DNA of 64,000 nt from Adineta steineri. Its lineage: Eukaryota > Rotifera > Eurotatoria > Adinetida > Adinetidae. Every line of letters starts with the position of its first letter. Positions within the stretch are counted from its first letter, which is position 1. The DNA lies in contig CAJNOI010000003.1 in NCBI GenBank assembly GCA_905250115.1, forward strand, positions 1,118,523 through 1,182,522, written 5' to 3'. The position numbers and the translations under genes are program-made. The notes under the pieces were generated by a model that was given only the letters and a program-made list of their open reading frames with translations, did not search any database and had not been told where the DNA came from. Of this stretch, positions 51,400 through 62,941 are shown piece after piece.

Positions 51400-51974
51400 A
51401 TGTCTAATTTTGCATCTGTGGGAGGACATATTCGCCGTCGTCATCTTGTAAGTAAAATGATTCTCTTTCGTTGAGGATGAACGATATTCTATTGTATCGA
51501 ACGGGATCATTACGAAAAAATCGATTGATCTTTAAAAAACATATTCTATATTAAGAAAATGAAAAAAACTATAATAACCATTCTTGCAAAAAGTAACTCA
51601 ACAAATAAAATGTTAGAAAGCATAAATAGATAGATTCTGTTTCCCATTAATGGTAAAATTATTCTGCTTTGTTTTAATCACTTTTAAGATAATAATTCTA
51701 GATTTTGTTTCCCGATTTTAGTTAATAAACACAAATACACAGAACAAAACCACAAAAGCAACAGTCACGTGAACCACCGTTTTCGATGACCAGGACGATC
51801 GTACTGGGCGATGCTCGACTCGACTTCTTCAACTGCTCATCTGTGCATGATCATATTCTTTGCATAAATTTATGGAATAAGGTAACTGTCATCACGATAA
51901 AATATGATGTGCTAAGGAAAGTGAGGGACATCCTTTTGATTGACACCCCGTTTCTCTGTTTCACTAATACGTGA
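51400..51974 (+). pseudogene. Unit A of a small spliced gene family (decayed)
   Basis: Exon 1 (51400-51447) codes MSNFASVGGHIRRRHL before a gtaagt donor. The second recognisable exon lies around 51720-51960 and is homologous to the INK exon of units B and C (DARLDFFNCSSVHDHI against SARVNLVNCSHVNDPM). It contains an extra stretch and no clear in-phase acceptor, and I could not find the last exon (xHIGxGGxLPY). The unit therefore looks decayed, though its start codon is intact, unlike unit C. Confidence 0.45.
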
Positions 51975-52288
51975 TCTTTTTCTTCCCTATTTCCTATTTC
52001 TTTCCTCTAAAGGGTGGGTGTGAATGGACATCCACTCCCACACCCTCATCACATTTGCAAAAAAACTAGATGTTTCATTTTGAATATCAAATTTTTCTGT
52101 TTCGAAAGAAGAATTGATGCCAATTAGTAGTATGATGCAACTTTAACTCTTTGTCTGCATATGGATTTGTCATAGACTGTTCCTTGTGTATAATTTGGAT
52201 TCCTTCCATTGCCCATTTCGGTTTCATATCATTTATTACTATTCTAATTTGTTTATATTGTTACTCAACAACGTTTTATATTTCAGAT

Positions 52289-53018
52289 ATGTCAAAGTAT
52301 TGTGATCAAATAGTGGTGAGTAATCTCACAAGTCAGCAAAAAAAGTTTTTCTTAGACTAAAACATTGAAATTTTACCAGAGTAGTATTTAGAAGAGAATA
52401 GTTCATGTTTATGGTTTATTTAGCCTTTTATGGCCAATATACCACCACCACCAGCAGCTCAACCACAACCACGTCAACCTCCAGTCAACATAGTAGGCAT
52501 TGTGGATTTGGTTGATCCTGCACCATTAACCACCTCATGGATATATTATGCCGTTGGCTGTATAATTGTGAGGAAGATCAATTAAGTATTATCTTTATTC
52601 TTCCCAAACTTGAATCCTTTTTTTAGGTGATTTAATGGAGCTTTTAAGTAAGATACGATTTGAATATTTTTACTATGTCCAACTGAGAAAGCTAAAAAGA
52701 ATTCGTTTATTTTACTAGACTTTTGTTTCTCGATTTTAGTTAATGAAGATAAATAAACAGAACAAAAGCGCAAAAACAACTTGATGATGCTCGAGTGAAT
52801 ATGGGCAATTGCTCTCATGTAAATGATCCTACGGAATGGGCCGGTTTATTAAATAAGGTCACTGATATAGCGATAGAATTTGGCAAAATCCAAGAACAAC
52901 TGAAAACAATGCAAGGTGCGTTTATCTTTTACTTTAATTATCATAATTTATATTTCTTTATATAGAACTTCATATTGGAAGAGGTGGTACATTGCCATAT
53001 ACAGAAGATGGTATATGA
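52289..53018 (+). pseudogene. Unit B of the same family, with a proline-rich exon
   Basis: Exons: 52289-52315 (MSKYCDQIV), 52424-about 52571 (PFMANIPPPPAAQPQP...TTSWIYYAVGCIIV), about 52627-52647 (DLMELL), 52740-52915 (DDARVNMGNCSHVNDPTEWA...) and 52966-53018 (LHIGRGGTLPYTEDGI, stop). Compared with the relative at 63.3 kb, the donor after exon 2 has changed from ggtaag to aggaag, so translation would run on to RKIN and stop at 52583. The INK exon is also out of phase. Either only the first two exons are used (a protein of about 63 residues) or the unit is dead. Function unknown. Confidence 0.45.
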
Positions 53019-53118
53019 AAATAAATACATTCATTTTTAATTATATTGAGGGTATGGTGTGGGAAAAAAGCACATTATCCTCAACCACATTCACACCCAC
53101 ACCCACCCTCAAGATTTA

Positions 53119-53782
53119 ATATCTGATTTTTCACGGTTAGGCGGTCATGTTCGTCGTCGTCTGGTAAGTACAATGATTTTTTTCGATAAGGATGAACAGT
53201 ATCTGATTGTGCCGGGCGGCGTTATTGTAGATATAATCGATTGACCTTTAAACAACATGCTATATAAAGAAAATGACAAAAAATTATTGTTAAAGTTTAA
53301 TCTAGAAAATAAAAGTGATGGCAATTGATTTGTTTCTTGAAAAAGTATAAAAATAATTTTTGCAAGAAGTTGCTTGAAAAATAATATATTAGAAAGTATG
53401 CATAAACAGATACATGCTGTTTCTCATCAATTATAAATTATTCTTCTTTTATTTTTATGAATTTTAAGATAACAATTCTAAACTTTTGTTTTTCGATTTT
53501 AGTTAATAAACACCAACAAACAGAGCAAGAACTCAAGAAAGAGCTTGATAGTGCTCGAGTGAATCTGGTCAATTGTTCTCATGTAAATGATCCCATGGAA
53601 TGGGCTGATTTATTAAATAAGGTCACTGATATAGCGATAGAATATGGTAAAATATCAGGACATCTCAAAATGATGGAAGGTGCGTTTATCTTTTACTTTA
53701 ATTATCATAATTTTTATTTTTTTGTATAGATATGCATATTGGTAAAGGTGGCTCATTGCCATATGTACCAAATATCACTTAA
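53119..53782 (+). pseudogene. Unit C of the same family, start codon lost
   Basis: Exon 1 (53119-53163) aligns with MSNFASVGGHIRRRHL of unit A as xSDFSRLGGHVRRRL, but the ATG is ATA. The INK exon 53503-53679 is open (NKHQQTEQELKKELDSARVN, a likely short coiled coil, then NDPMEWADLLNKVTDIAIEY). The last exon 53730-53782 gives MHIGKGGSLPYVPNIT and stop. The INK and last exons join in phase. The unit may be expressed from another start or may be decaying. No known domain recognised. Confidence 0.48.
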
Positions 53783-54059
53783 TGAAAATAATCTTTTATT
53801 TGATCATAGTTATTTCTTCTCTCTAGTCGTATTTGCCTTCTACTTCCCTGTTTTTTTCTGTCTTGTATTCAATTAAAACATTTCATATTAGTTTAAATAA
53901 GAAAATAAACTTATTTGAAGATGAATTTTATCAAATATAAAACATAGATTGATCGTTTTTATTTTTTTATTCTCAGTTTGAAGATCTAATGCTAAAGATA
54001 TTAACTAGAAGAAACTTGATAATAGATTAATAAATCATTTCTTACTTTACTTGTATTCT

Positions 54060-55640
54060 TATAAGCTTGAAGATTTGAATTAGGAATTGACAGAATAATT
54101 TTAATAGGATTTGAATGATGACAAACTAGATAAGAAAATATTTTATTCAATAATGAAAACAAATCATAAATATTTTGTAATTCAATTAAATTTCGTTCAT
54201 TTACTACTAATGATGAATTATCGATTAAATCTAAATAATGTTTAATAAAAAATAAAAAGAATTCAAATTATTTAAGTTAATATTGTATTTTACTTTGTAA
54301 GAAGAATAGTTTTATCTTGGCTATTTTTTGGTGAATCAATATGATCTGTTATTTATTAAGTAATTAATGAAATATGATAAGTTGACAAAAATGATCAAAC
54401 AATTTGAAAACATTCAATACTATCAGATTTTAAGAGGCTTGAAACAAATATCGAAATTAAAGAAATTTTCTTTTTCTTTTCTTTTTACATTTAAAAGTGA
54501 TTGTGCTGATAGATGATGACGAGATATTTGTTCAATATTATGATAAAGTTCAGCACTAAGTCTATATATTTATTTTATGCATTCGAAAAACTTTTCTTTT
54601 CTTTGCTTATTGAATTAATGTACAAAAGTCTTCGTCTTGGTCCCTAGTCTAAACAATTCAGAAGCAATATACAATTGATGTATATCCAAACTAACGCTTT
54701 TTAGAAGTACTACTAAGAGAATCATCTGATATAGAGTCAAACTATGAATATGAAGGTTAATCGATGTTCTGGTAGAATGCCATTATCTACTAAAGGATTA
54801 GTTTGAATATATGAAGAAAAAAGAAAACGATGTAATCCATCAAGTTTTATATCGAAGTGAATGTGCAAAAATTCTTCTCAGTATTGAAATATTAGTCTCT
54901 TTGAGATTTTGAATCTAACTGACTCGTCTGTTAATCAGCGGTTGTATAAGAAGAATAATTCTTCTCATTCCTTTTCTTTTACAGTTTTTTCATTTAATTA
55001 AAAAAAGAAAAAAAAACTTTTGTTTCTATAAACGTTCTCATAATTCTAAATATTCCTGATCAAATCTCATTCTATAAGAGGCCATTTTATAAAAAGTCGA
55101 CATGATCTTTAATAATATATTCAAAATCTTGTTTATTATTTATTAATCCTAATAATTTCAATTGGATTCAACAAATCAATTTGATTGATGATATTAAAAT
55201 TTGTTGAATAGGCATTTATCAATATGATCTTGATTATAATTATATTTAAATGTTAAGATCAATTCAAATATTTATTTTTTATTTATTTTAATGTGAAATT
55301 TTGATCACATATTTTATTTAATAATAATTCAAGATAAATAATATTATTACGTGAAGAAAATTTCCACTGTTCATGTTGATATTAATGTGTACATAATTGA
55401 CAAAGTACTTGTAATAAAATCCTATGATTCAAATTACTAAATTCATTTATTATATCAGTGAATAAAGAATGATCGATCGATTTCTTGTTTTGTTTATTCA
55501 GATGAAGATAGTAATTCATCACTGTAATGATTGCAGTGTGAGGGTGTGGGTGTAGGTGTGGACGTGGGTGTCTGGCAAGAACAACACCCACACACATACT
55601 ACGTTGATATGGCTCAACAAAGATAAATATTAAATTCGAC
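54060..55640 (-). pseudogene. Decayed coding sequence, family not recognised
   Basis: Several minus-strand stretches read like protein in changing frames with stops between them. Examples are SSLVVNERNLIELQNIYDLF then LLNKIFSYLVCHHSN (54060-54260), LHIHFDIKLDGLHRFLF (about 54840-54900) and IDHSLFTDIINEFSNLNH then LLQVLCQLCTH (55380-55500). No complete gene can be assembled. It may be one broken gene or remnants of several. A TGTGGG-like inverted pair lies at 55536-55599. Confidence 0.33.
55536..55599. repeat. TGTGGG-like inverted pair (longest of the set)
   Basis: The left side reads TGTGAGGGTGTGGGTGTAGG and continues as tgtggacgtgggtgt (55537-55571), six degenerate units of the bdelloid telomere hexamer TGTGGG. 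The right side, aacacccacacacatac (55583-55599), is its partial complement. Similar but shorter pairs lie at 46978-47044, 50759-50810, 52011-52045, 53048-53110 and 62961-63001, with single tracts at 51337-51350 and 61378-61391. Confidence 0.6.
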
Positions 55641-56260
55641 AATGTCAAAAAAATGACTTTAAACAAAAAAATATTTTTCAGTATTTTTAATTCATATATT
55701 CAATATGCAACCACCTTCATATACAGTCAACATATAAAAAAATAAAGATAGGACCGAAACCTATGAAAAAGTCTGTATATCATATTCATTAAGACAGAGC
55801 ATTACAACTTTTCACATATTAAATCAACTGTTTGTTCAAATAGATTTTTCTCTTCAAACTACCATTTTCTTATCCATTCTAGAGTGATTATTCTTTTGAC
55901 AACCGTTTTATTACTAAGATTTTAAAAATATATTGATGCGAGGAGTGATTATGATCATGTTCAACAAATCTTCTTCGATGAGAAATATGCGAGTAGAGCA
56001 TGTTAACGAAAATGTTTGACCAAAAGTGACATCTTAATTCAATTGATTTGATTATTCAATTCTTTTTCCTTTTCCCATATATGACTATATGATTTATGAT
56101 AAAAAATACGTCATAGAGATTTTTTCTGTTCTGTTCTTCGTTTGCGTCAGAGGCTAGATTACTGTTTTATAACATATGTACAAAAATAATCGTATGTTGG
56201 GGTTGAAGAGTAGTATATATTAAAACGTTTACAATATAGAGTATTATTCTAATCGTAGCG
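55641..56260. other. Upstream region of the F-box gene
   Basis: A+T-rich, no gene or repeat recognised. Confidence 0.4.
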
Positions 56261-58075
56261 ATGGCAACTAGTATGAATTCACCGATTGGAGCACTACCAG
56301 TGGAAATGCTACATCGAATTTTCGATAATCTCGATACAGAAACAATTTTATTGTCAATTCGAGTAGTATCAAGATTATTTCGAGCAGCTGCTAGCACTTA
56401 TAATCGATATAGTATAGATTTTCAATTAATGTCAACATCAAAATTTCCTCTTCTGTGCCGATTAATAAATCCTGAACATGTTATATCATTGACACTTTTA
56501 AACAATTATCGAACATTCAATCAAACAGATTTATTTATTTCTCTGACTCATCTGAAACAATTTACTCGACTTCATTCTTTAACTCTTGATATCAATGAAT
56601 CACAATTTAATTTTGTATTAGAACGTATTAATCTAAATACACTTACTTCACTTTCATTCAATATTGGAATATACGATAATCGATGGGCAGATACAACTCT
56701 CAATTTTCTCTCATCAGCACTTTCACAGTCAACTTTTCGTAGATTAGAATTATATATCAGACCTGAGACAAAATCAAGGATTTCATGGCCAGTCAATTGT
56801 ACAATTCGAAATTTAACAATAAATAATGGTATATATATGGATGATCTTTGTAAGATATTTCAAAATTCTTCTAATTTGAATACACTCATTATGAATGAAT
56901 TCCCAAAAATGATGAATAAAAATTTATCTTTACGTTTTCGACAATTAACATCGTTAACTTTCAAAGATTTTTGTATAGTCATCGATGAACTTGAATCATT
57001 TCTTTTATTAACACCATCACTTATTCATCTAAAATTGTTTGGTGGAAGAGGAATGCTTGATGGTAAAAAATGGGAAGAACTTATTCAAAGAAATTTACCT
57101 CAATTGAATAAATTTGAATTTTATTTTACTCAATCAATATCAACTATGTTATCTTCGACAGATCCTGAATTAATTATTAGTTCATTTCAAACATCATTCT
57201 GGCTTGAACACAAAAAATGGTTTGTTACTTGTGAATATCATTTTGAAAATCCAAAAAGTATTCACTTGTATTCATTGCCAATATGTAAACCCTTTTTATA
57301 TTACATACCTATACCAAAAAAGATTTCATCATCTACTTATCCTTTAATAATGAACAATAATCTATCAATGATGGATAATATTAAATTATTGGAATTGGAT
57401 TGGACTGAGTCACTAACAGATGATATTCAAGAAAAAGTACGTTATTCAATATTTCTCTTAGTTACTAAGTTTTTATTTGGTGTTTTTTAGCAAAAAATAA
57501 TAACATACCAACCATTATTTTCTAACGTGACTGAGATTAATATTAATTCACAACAAGTTTGGCCTTTACTTTCATTACAATCACTTTCTATATTTATCGA
57601 TATTTCACGAATTGTTCAAATGAAAATCTACAGCATGTATTTTGATGAATATGATCAAGATATATGGATAAATATTGGCAACTTTATGAAACAAGCTGAT
57701 AATCTCTCTTCATTTATTATTGAAAACAATTCACACATATATTATTCAAGTTCAACTATGGAAAATATTTATTCAATTCTTCCTCGTCATGTAAGATATT
57801 TAGAAATCCCAATAGATCATTTAAATAAGATACCAATGATATTTGAACGATGTGAAAATTTATCAACAATTAGATTTCACTGTGAAAATACACATTTCTC
57901 TCGTAAAGTCATTAATTGGTTTGATAACAACACAATTAACACAACCTGTCATTTAGGTGATAAGATTGTTTGTATTTGGCTTGGAAAGAAAAAACATCAT
58001 CTGCTTGAAAGATTTGCTAATCATTCAATTGACCAACGTCCTTTTAAACTAATCAATAAATTTTTCAAAAAATAA
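56261..58075 (+). CDS. F-box protein with degenerate LRR-like region
   Basis: Two exons (56261-57436, 57491-58075) joined in phase 0 give 586 residues. The N-terminal F-box is clear: IGALPVEMLHRIFDNLDTET, then a second helix ILLSIRVVSRLFRAAAS, and TYNRYSIDF. The rest has irregular leucine-rich units (LHSLTLDINES, LTSLSFNIG, IRNLTINNG, LNTLIMNEFP, LTSLTFKDF, LIHLKLFG) like substrate-binding domains of FBXL-type proteins. F-box proteins link substrates to Skp1-Cul1 ubiquitin ligase. The substrate is unknown. Such genes are numerous and fast-evolving in bdelloids. The frame is intact. Confidence 0.83.
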
Positions 58076-58388
58076 ACATTTTAACCTCTAAAATGATTTA
58101 AACTGTATAAAAATGAACAATAAATAACTTAATCGTGCTAAATATGTGATCGAAAAGAATTTATTAAAACGTTGATAAAAGGAAATATTGTTATAGTTTC
58201 GAATAAGGTATATAATGGTTTATACGATTGTTGACGATATAAGACCCTATATAGAAGCAACAGATATTTTTCTCTGTGTATCTGATTAACGAAATTGAGT
58301 TAATTCAATGATTTTTATTTTTCAGAAAAAAACAGAATACTTAAAAATATCATCGTATTTGTATTGCCCATTAGCCGATATTAATAGA

Positions 58389-59268
58389 TCATTTTATTGC
58401 GACTTTGTAATTAATAAAACATGCTGCACACTGTAATATTTCGCGAATGCCTAAACAAATAAGAATCTAGAATTGAATCATGCATTAAATTCAAAACTTT
58501 TCAACATATAAAAATACACTGAGTAAATGAAAACAATCGAACCTTCTCCTGTCTTCGCCGAAATTTCCAGATACTGAACAGCACCGATCATTTTAGCCAT
58601 TTTAAAGCCATCTTTAGAATGAATCACATCTTCTGTTCTCATTTTATCATCTCGTAAATCTTTCTTGTTTCCTATGAAAATCAATCTGTCATTATATTCT
58701 AATATAAAGTTATACTGACCGACGAGAATAATCGGTACATTTGGGCAGTAGTGAGCGCATTCAGGCACCCATTTCTAAAACAAAAATAATTTTATCAAAA
58801 CAAATTTTGAAAATACGATTCAGTCACCTCAGTAATGTTTTTGAAACTATTAGGATCGTCGACGGCAAAACACATGATAATTATATCAGTATTCGGATAG
58901 GAAAGTGGTCGAAGTCGATCGTAGTCATCTGATCCAGGTGCTTCGATTAGTATCAGCTCGAACTGAAATATATGCAGCAAAAATTAAAACTGGTGAATTA
59001 AATACTATCAGTTATTAATTACTGATTGTTGGTTGACATTAATTTTAGCGCTATAAGTATCGTAACAAGGTCTACCATAACTATCAGACCATTGTTCTCC
59101 AGTCATGGCCCACATCAACCTAGATCTCCCTTGAATATGTGAAGTGTAAAGAGTAGTACAAAATGAAAATCAAAAACTTTTACCGCAATTCTGGTCACCT
59201 ACAATAACAGCTTTTCGTGCACCATTATTTTTTGTCTTGTATGATTTTTTACGAGTGCAACACAACAT
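58389..59268 (-). CDS. Atypical Rho-family GTPase without CAAX
   Basis: A five- or six-exon gene starting [11 protein letters not shown] (59268). Rho features: [29 protein letters not shown] then GNKKDLRDD (G4 NKKD, after a 46-nt intron), EISAKTGEG (G5 SAK), IREILQCAA. The C-terminus is best read through an acceptor at 58450-58452, giving [19 protein letters not shown] and stop, so no CAAX prenylation box. The P-loop is GDQNCGRS instead of GxxxxGK(S/T), and the switch II DTAGQE is EAPGSD. Loss of the Lys and of the DxxG Asp would normally abolish GTP hydrolysis and weaken binding. The two Cys near the N-terminus could be palmitoylated in place of prenylation (inference). It is an atypical signalling protein or an early pseudogene; the open frame and conserved splice sites favour the former. 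Confidence 0.7.
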
Positions 59269-59619
59269 TGTTGTTTAATGAAAAATTATTCTGTGTGTAT
59301 CATTACTCCTTGTAAAAAAAATGTAATAACACATTGTCAATAAGTTGATTTCATCCCTTTCTTATCTTCCTACCATGTAAATTGACTCACATGTGTAGAC
59401 CTTCTATTTTGCTCTTTTTTTTCTTTCTTGTTGAAATTTAGACATTCAATAGTAACTCATTGGCTGTAATATACGTAATAGGATGTCGAATGAGTCATAC
59501 TCAACAGATATTCCGTTTTCTTTTGCAACTTTTTAAAACAAACATTAGTCCAATGCTATCAACTAATCCTCACATCCTAGACAGTTTATTCATATTATTT
59601 GAAAATGAGTTTTAATCTC

Positions 59620-60975
59620 TTATTGTCTAACGTTTGAAAAATTTTCGGCAACATCTTTTTGCCATGCACTAAGAAACCTTTCTTTCAGTTCCTTTTCAAT
59701 TCCAAAAGCAACTTCGACACCATCTCGATCACGTGGTAACCATGCAGTTCCATTTTTTATTGGATTAAGACGATACACACGAAGAAACAATGGACTCGTT
59801 CGTGGCGCGTAACAACGACATTTGTCTGTATAACCAAAATCCACGAGACTCGCCCAATCGAATCGTAAATTAGAATTAACTATCATTTCATTCGAAAATT
59901 GCCCACATGCTCGAAAATTTTCACGTGCATTTCTTCTCATTAATACATCAGCAGTAGCCAAGCAAGGCTCCATAAATTTTGGATTACGTGATCGAAGAAT
60001 CGATTGACGAATTGTCTTTGAAATATGTGATAAAGACATTCCATCATCAAAATCATCCGATGGCATCAAAAATATAGTATTTGCAATGACTCCAGCTGGA
60101 GCAATCGCATCGGAGATACCACGAAAGTTGACATATGTATTGATGCGTCGAATGCTACGTTGTGCATCATTTAGATAACAATGTGTATTCAGCGTAAGAC
60201 ATATATAGGCAGAAAGTGAATCTTGAATAGTGACATTATTTCCACCGGCTAACTCACGTAGTTTAGCTAGTTGTTTGCCCGAAAAGTTCAAGTTCAGTTG
60301 CTCGTATATATCTTCCCAATGGCTACAAAGTTTGTACTTGTCTTTTGATAGTCCAGCATGAGCCAAATATTTCATCATAGGCAGAAGAGATTGATCCGCG
60401 TCGTCTTCTTGCCATAAACGTCGTTCGAATACAGGCAATGGTTTGACTGGATCCAAGTTTTGATAAAAGTGTGATAGAGTATTTAAAAATTTTGATGAAG
60501 CTCCACCATCACCCAATACATGTGCCCAACTTACTCCTAAGATCCATTCGCCACTCTGCTTCAGACAAGTTAGTTTCAGACGAAGGAGAGGCTCTTCTTG
60601 AGAACCATAAATTGGTTTCAAAGTTTGTATTTCGTCAATAAATGGCGCAAGATAATTTTTATGCTGATCTGAAATCACATTCAATTCGGTAGGCCAAGCA
60701 GCTAATTCCGTGTTTTCGGTGTAAGTGACCGGAATTGGATTGTCCGACATTTTGATAAAGTAATGATCCTTTTCAGGCAAGAGGAAACGACCAGCAACTA
60801 AGGGACACAAGGAAAGTGTACGACTTAGTGCATACTTGAATTGATCAGTATTTAAGTCAGATGGGTAGACGAATACTCGGTTAGTACATAATCCAATCCA
60901 CAAATCAATACCCGCTAATTCAATGAGACGATCATTACCAGTTGGTGATGATGGAGAAACAAGCCAAAGCGTCAT
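59620..60975 (-). CDS. BAHD-type acyltransferase
   Basis: A single exon of 451 residues, the usual length of the family. The catalytic HxxxD motif is SWAHVLGDGGA (His152-Asp156), and the structural DFGWG motif appears as VDFGYTDK (379-382). N-terminal VYPSDLNTDQFKYALSRTLS and CPLVAGRF are also typical of BAHD. These enzymes transfer acyl groups from CoA to alcohols or amines; they are abundant in plants and fungi and rare in animals. No signal peptide is seen, so it is probably cytosolic. No intron, and an accessory neighbourhood, suggest horizontal origin. The acyl donor and acceptor cannot be inferred. Confidence 0.87.
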   Translation of the reverse strand: MTLWLVSPSSPTGNDRLIELAGIDLWIGLCTNRVFVYPSDLNTDQFKYALSRTLSLCPLVAGRFLLPEKDHYFIKMSDNPIPVTYTENTELAAWPTELNVISDQHKNYLAPFIDEIQTLKPIYGSQEEPLLRLKLTCLKQSGEWILGVSWAHVLGDGGASSKFLNTLSHFYQNLDPVKPLPVFERRLWQEDDADQSLLPMMKYLAHAGLSKDKYKLCSHWEDIYEQLNLNFSGKQLAKLRELAGGNNVTIQDSLSAYICLTLNTHCYLNDAQRSIRRINTYVNFRGISDAIAPAGVIANTIFLMPSDDFDDGMSLSHISKTIRQSILRSRNPKFMEPCLATADVLMRRNARENFRACGQFSNEMIVNSNLRFDWASLVDFGYTDKCRCYAPRTSPLFLRVYRLNPIKNGTAWLPRDRDGVEVAFGIEKELKERFLSAWQKDVAENFSNVRQ

Positions 60976-61003
60976 ATTTCGATTTAATATTTAGTATTCT
61001 ACT

Positions 61004-61079
61004 ATAGAAAAATGCCACATCATAACAAAATGGCATATCATTTAGAAAATGCCACATTATAACAAAATACCACTCTCTA
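61004..61079. repeat. Tandem pair of about 37 bp just upstream of the BAHD gene
   Basis: Two copies of tagaaaatgccacat(c/t)ataac with aaaata/aaaatg continuing, at about 61004-61042 and 61042-61079. They lie 30-105 bp before the acyltransferase start, in its promoter or leader. Possible regulatory duplication. Confidence 0.6.
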
Positions 61080-62541
61080 TATGTAATGTCATCATACATT
61101 GTATAGATCAAAAGCACTCGATCAAAGTGCACACTAGTGAGATAACGTATCGAAATTTTTGCTCTACGAGAACAAATATCTAAATGTAAAGAATAAACAC
61201 AAGATTTAAACGGTTAGAAAAGTGCACGGTACAAGAATTACAGTATCTATTATATGATCCGAGTTCTGAAATTCAAGCTGATGGTCGTACGTTCTCTTTC
61301 TTTCCAAAAAAAGAGGGATGGATCATTTTTTTTAAATGGAATTTAATTAAATTAAGTTACTGCGTGATTGAGTCTTTTGAGGGTGTAGGTATGAATAGAA
61401 AGAGTAGACAGCCAGACCGAAATAATAATCTTAAATACATTAAAACCAATATGCTGTTTTATATTATATCAAAGGAATGAACCAAAAATAAAATACACTT
61501 ACTACTCAGTAATATAGCAATAATAATTTAAATTAAGTAGAAGAAAAAATACTATACTTTTCGATGATATATAAAAAAATATATTTACGATTCGACAATA
61601 TGTAAATAACAATCTAAATTAAATGAAAAGAATATATTGCAATATAGTATACCTACTGCTAAATATCACATAAATGTAAACAATATAAAATAAAGAACAC
61701 AAAAAACTTTCAGTACAACATATATCTTACTGATTTATGAATCACTCCGTATATCTTCGTTTTTTTCTGGTGAACCGCGATTTACGACTAAAAGTCGTTG
61801 ACCTGGGTAGATTCAAATAAGAACTTGAATAAAACTAACAATCAACAACTAATCTATATATACTTGAAAAAATTTTCGAGAATAAAAAGCAAATTACTTT
61901 ACGAGTTTCTAAATACTCCGCATCATATTATTATTACTATTAATACTATTTATATGTTACTTATTAGAATATTAGTTATTGAGAATGGATTAAATATCGA
62001 TCGTACACTAAAAATCATGAATATTAGATGTTGAAAATATTAGATAGGACAATAGAATAACTCTAATATTTTCTATATATATAATATCTCCTATATTTTT
62101 TTGAAAATAAATTAATGGTAATAGTGAATTGCTTAAACTTAGTACAAAATGATTTAGTTAGTAGAGAACAATTGTAAATGATTAGTCTCTTGTTATTCCC
62201 CAATAAATTTACAGAACATTTTTTTTTGAAGATATTTTAGTAGTTGAAATAAATGAAGCTTTGATTTCAAATAGATTTATAGAATTGTGAAAAAAGACTT
62301 CTTCAATTATTCGTTATTCTTTTTAACTATTTACAATATTCGATAGACCTGTATATTCTTGACATTATTCACTTATTTAATAATTATTTGATTTTAAGTA
62401 TTAGACTAAAATAAAAAACAATATCTGCATGTTTATTATTGAACATTGATAATCTTTTAAACAAAAATCAAATCAGTAAAAACGAATTTTTAGGTATACA
62501 TTTTGAAGAGTAAATTGAGATGAAGTGTAATTTAAATCACA
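61080..62541. other. Intergenic, mostly featureless
   Basis: Very A+T-rich. Contains a lone gagggtgtaggtat tract (61378-61391) of the TGTGGG-like set. A short minus-strand open piece (YPGQRLLVVNRGSPEKNED, about 61737-61797) looks protein-like but has no partner exons. No gene called. Confidence 0.4.
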
Positions 62542-62941
62542 CTAATATTTTTTTCTCTTGTTTGTTGTTTTATTTGTAAGACGACCTAAATGTAATACAA
62601 TATAAAGAAATATTTTTCTTTAAAAACTTACCATTTAAGAACTCATCAACATTTTTCACACTGATTGTAAAGAAAAATTCCTCATGTTCATTGTCGTCGA
62701 CATCATCTAGAAATTAGATATATATATATTTATATATGATGACAAAAAAATTCAACACGTACAATTAATATTGGTTAAATTCATTAACTCTAATCTGCAT
62801 TCGTGAAATGACTGAAGCAAATTACTTTTTCTAAATATATTATGAATGTATAGTATTTATAAAATACTCAAACACTTACATTTTCAATAATTCAAATTTC
62901 TTTGACTTGGTTATTTGTTGATAAATGTCCGTATCTTGCAT
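62542..62941 (-). CDS. Small four-exon gene, 82 residues, unrecognised
   Basis: Exons 62941-62880, 62830-62763, 62706-62632 and 62585-62542, all with GT-AG introns of 46-56 nt. Phases 2, 1 and 1 agree at every junction, and the lengths sum to exactly 83 codons with the stop. The protein starts MQDTDIYQQITKSKKFELLK, has a central acidic segment YDVDDNEHEEFFFTISVKN and a basic tail TNKTTNKRKKY. No known domain, no membrane helix. A TGTGGG-like inverted pair lies 20-60 nt upstream of the ATG. It may be the 3' part of a longer gene, since an acceptor-like tttgag lies just before the ATG. Confidence 0.58.

Noticed and set aside
61737..61797. Terminal exon reading YPGQRLLVVNRGSPEKNED
   Set aside because: Protein-like but isolated; no upstream exon with a matching phase was found.
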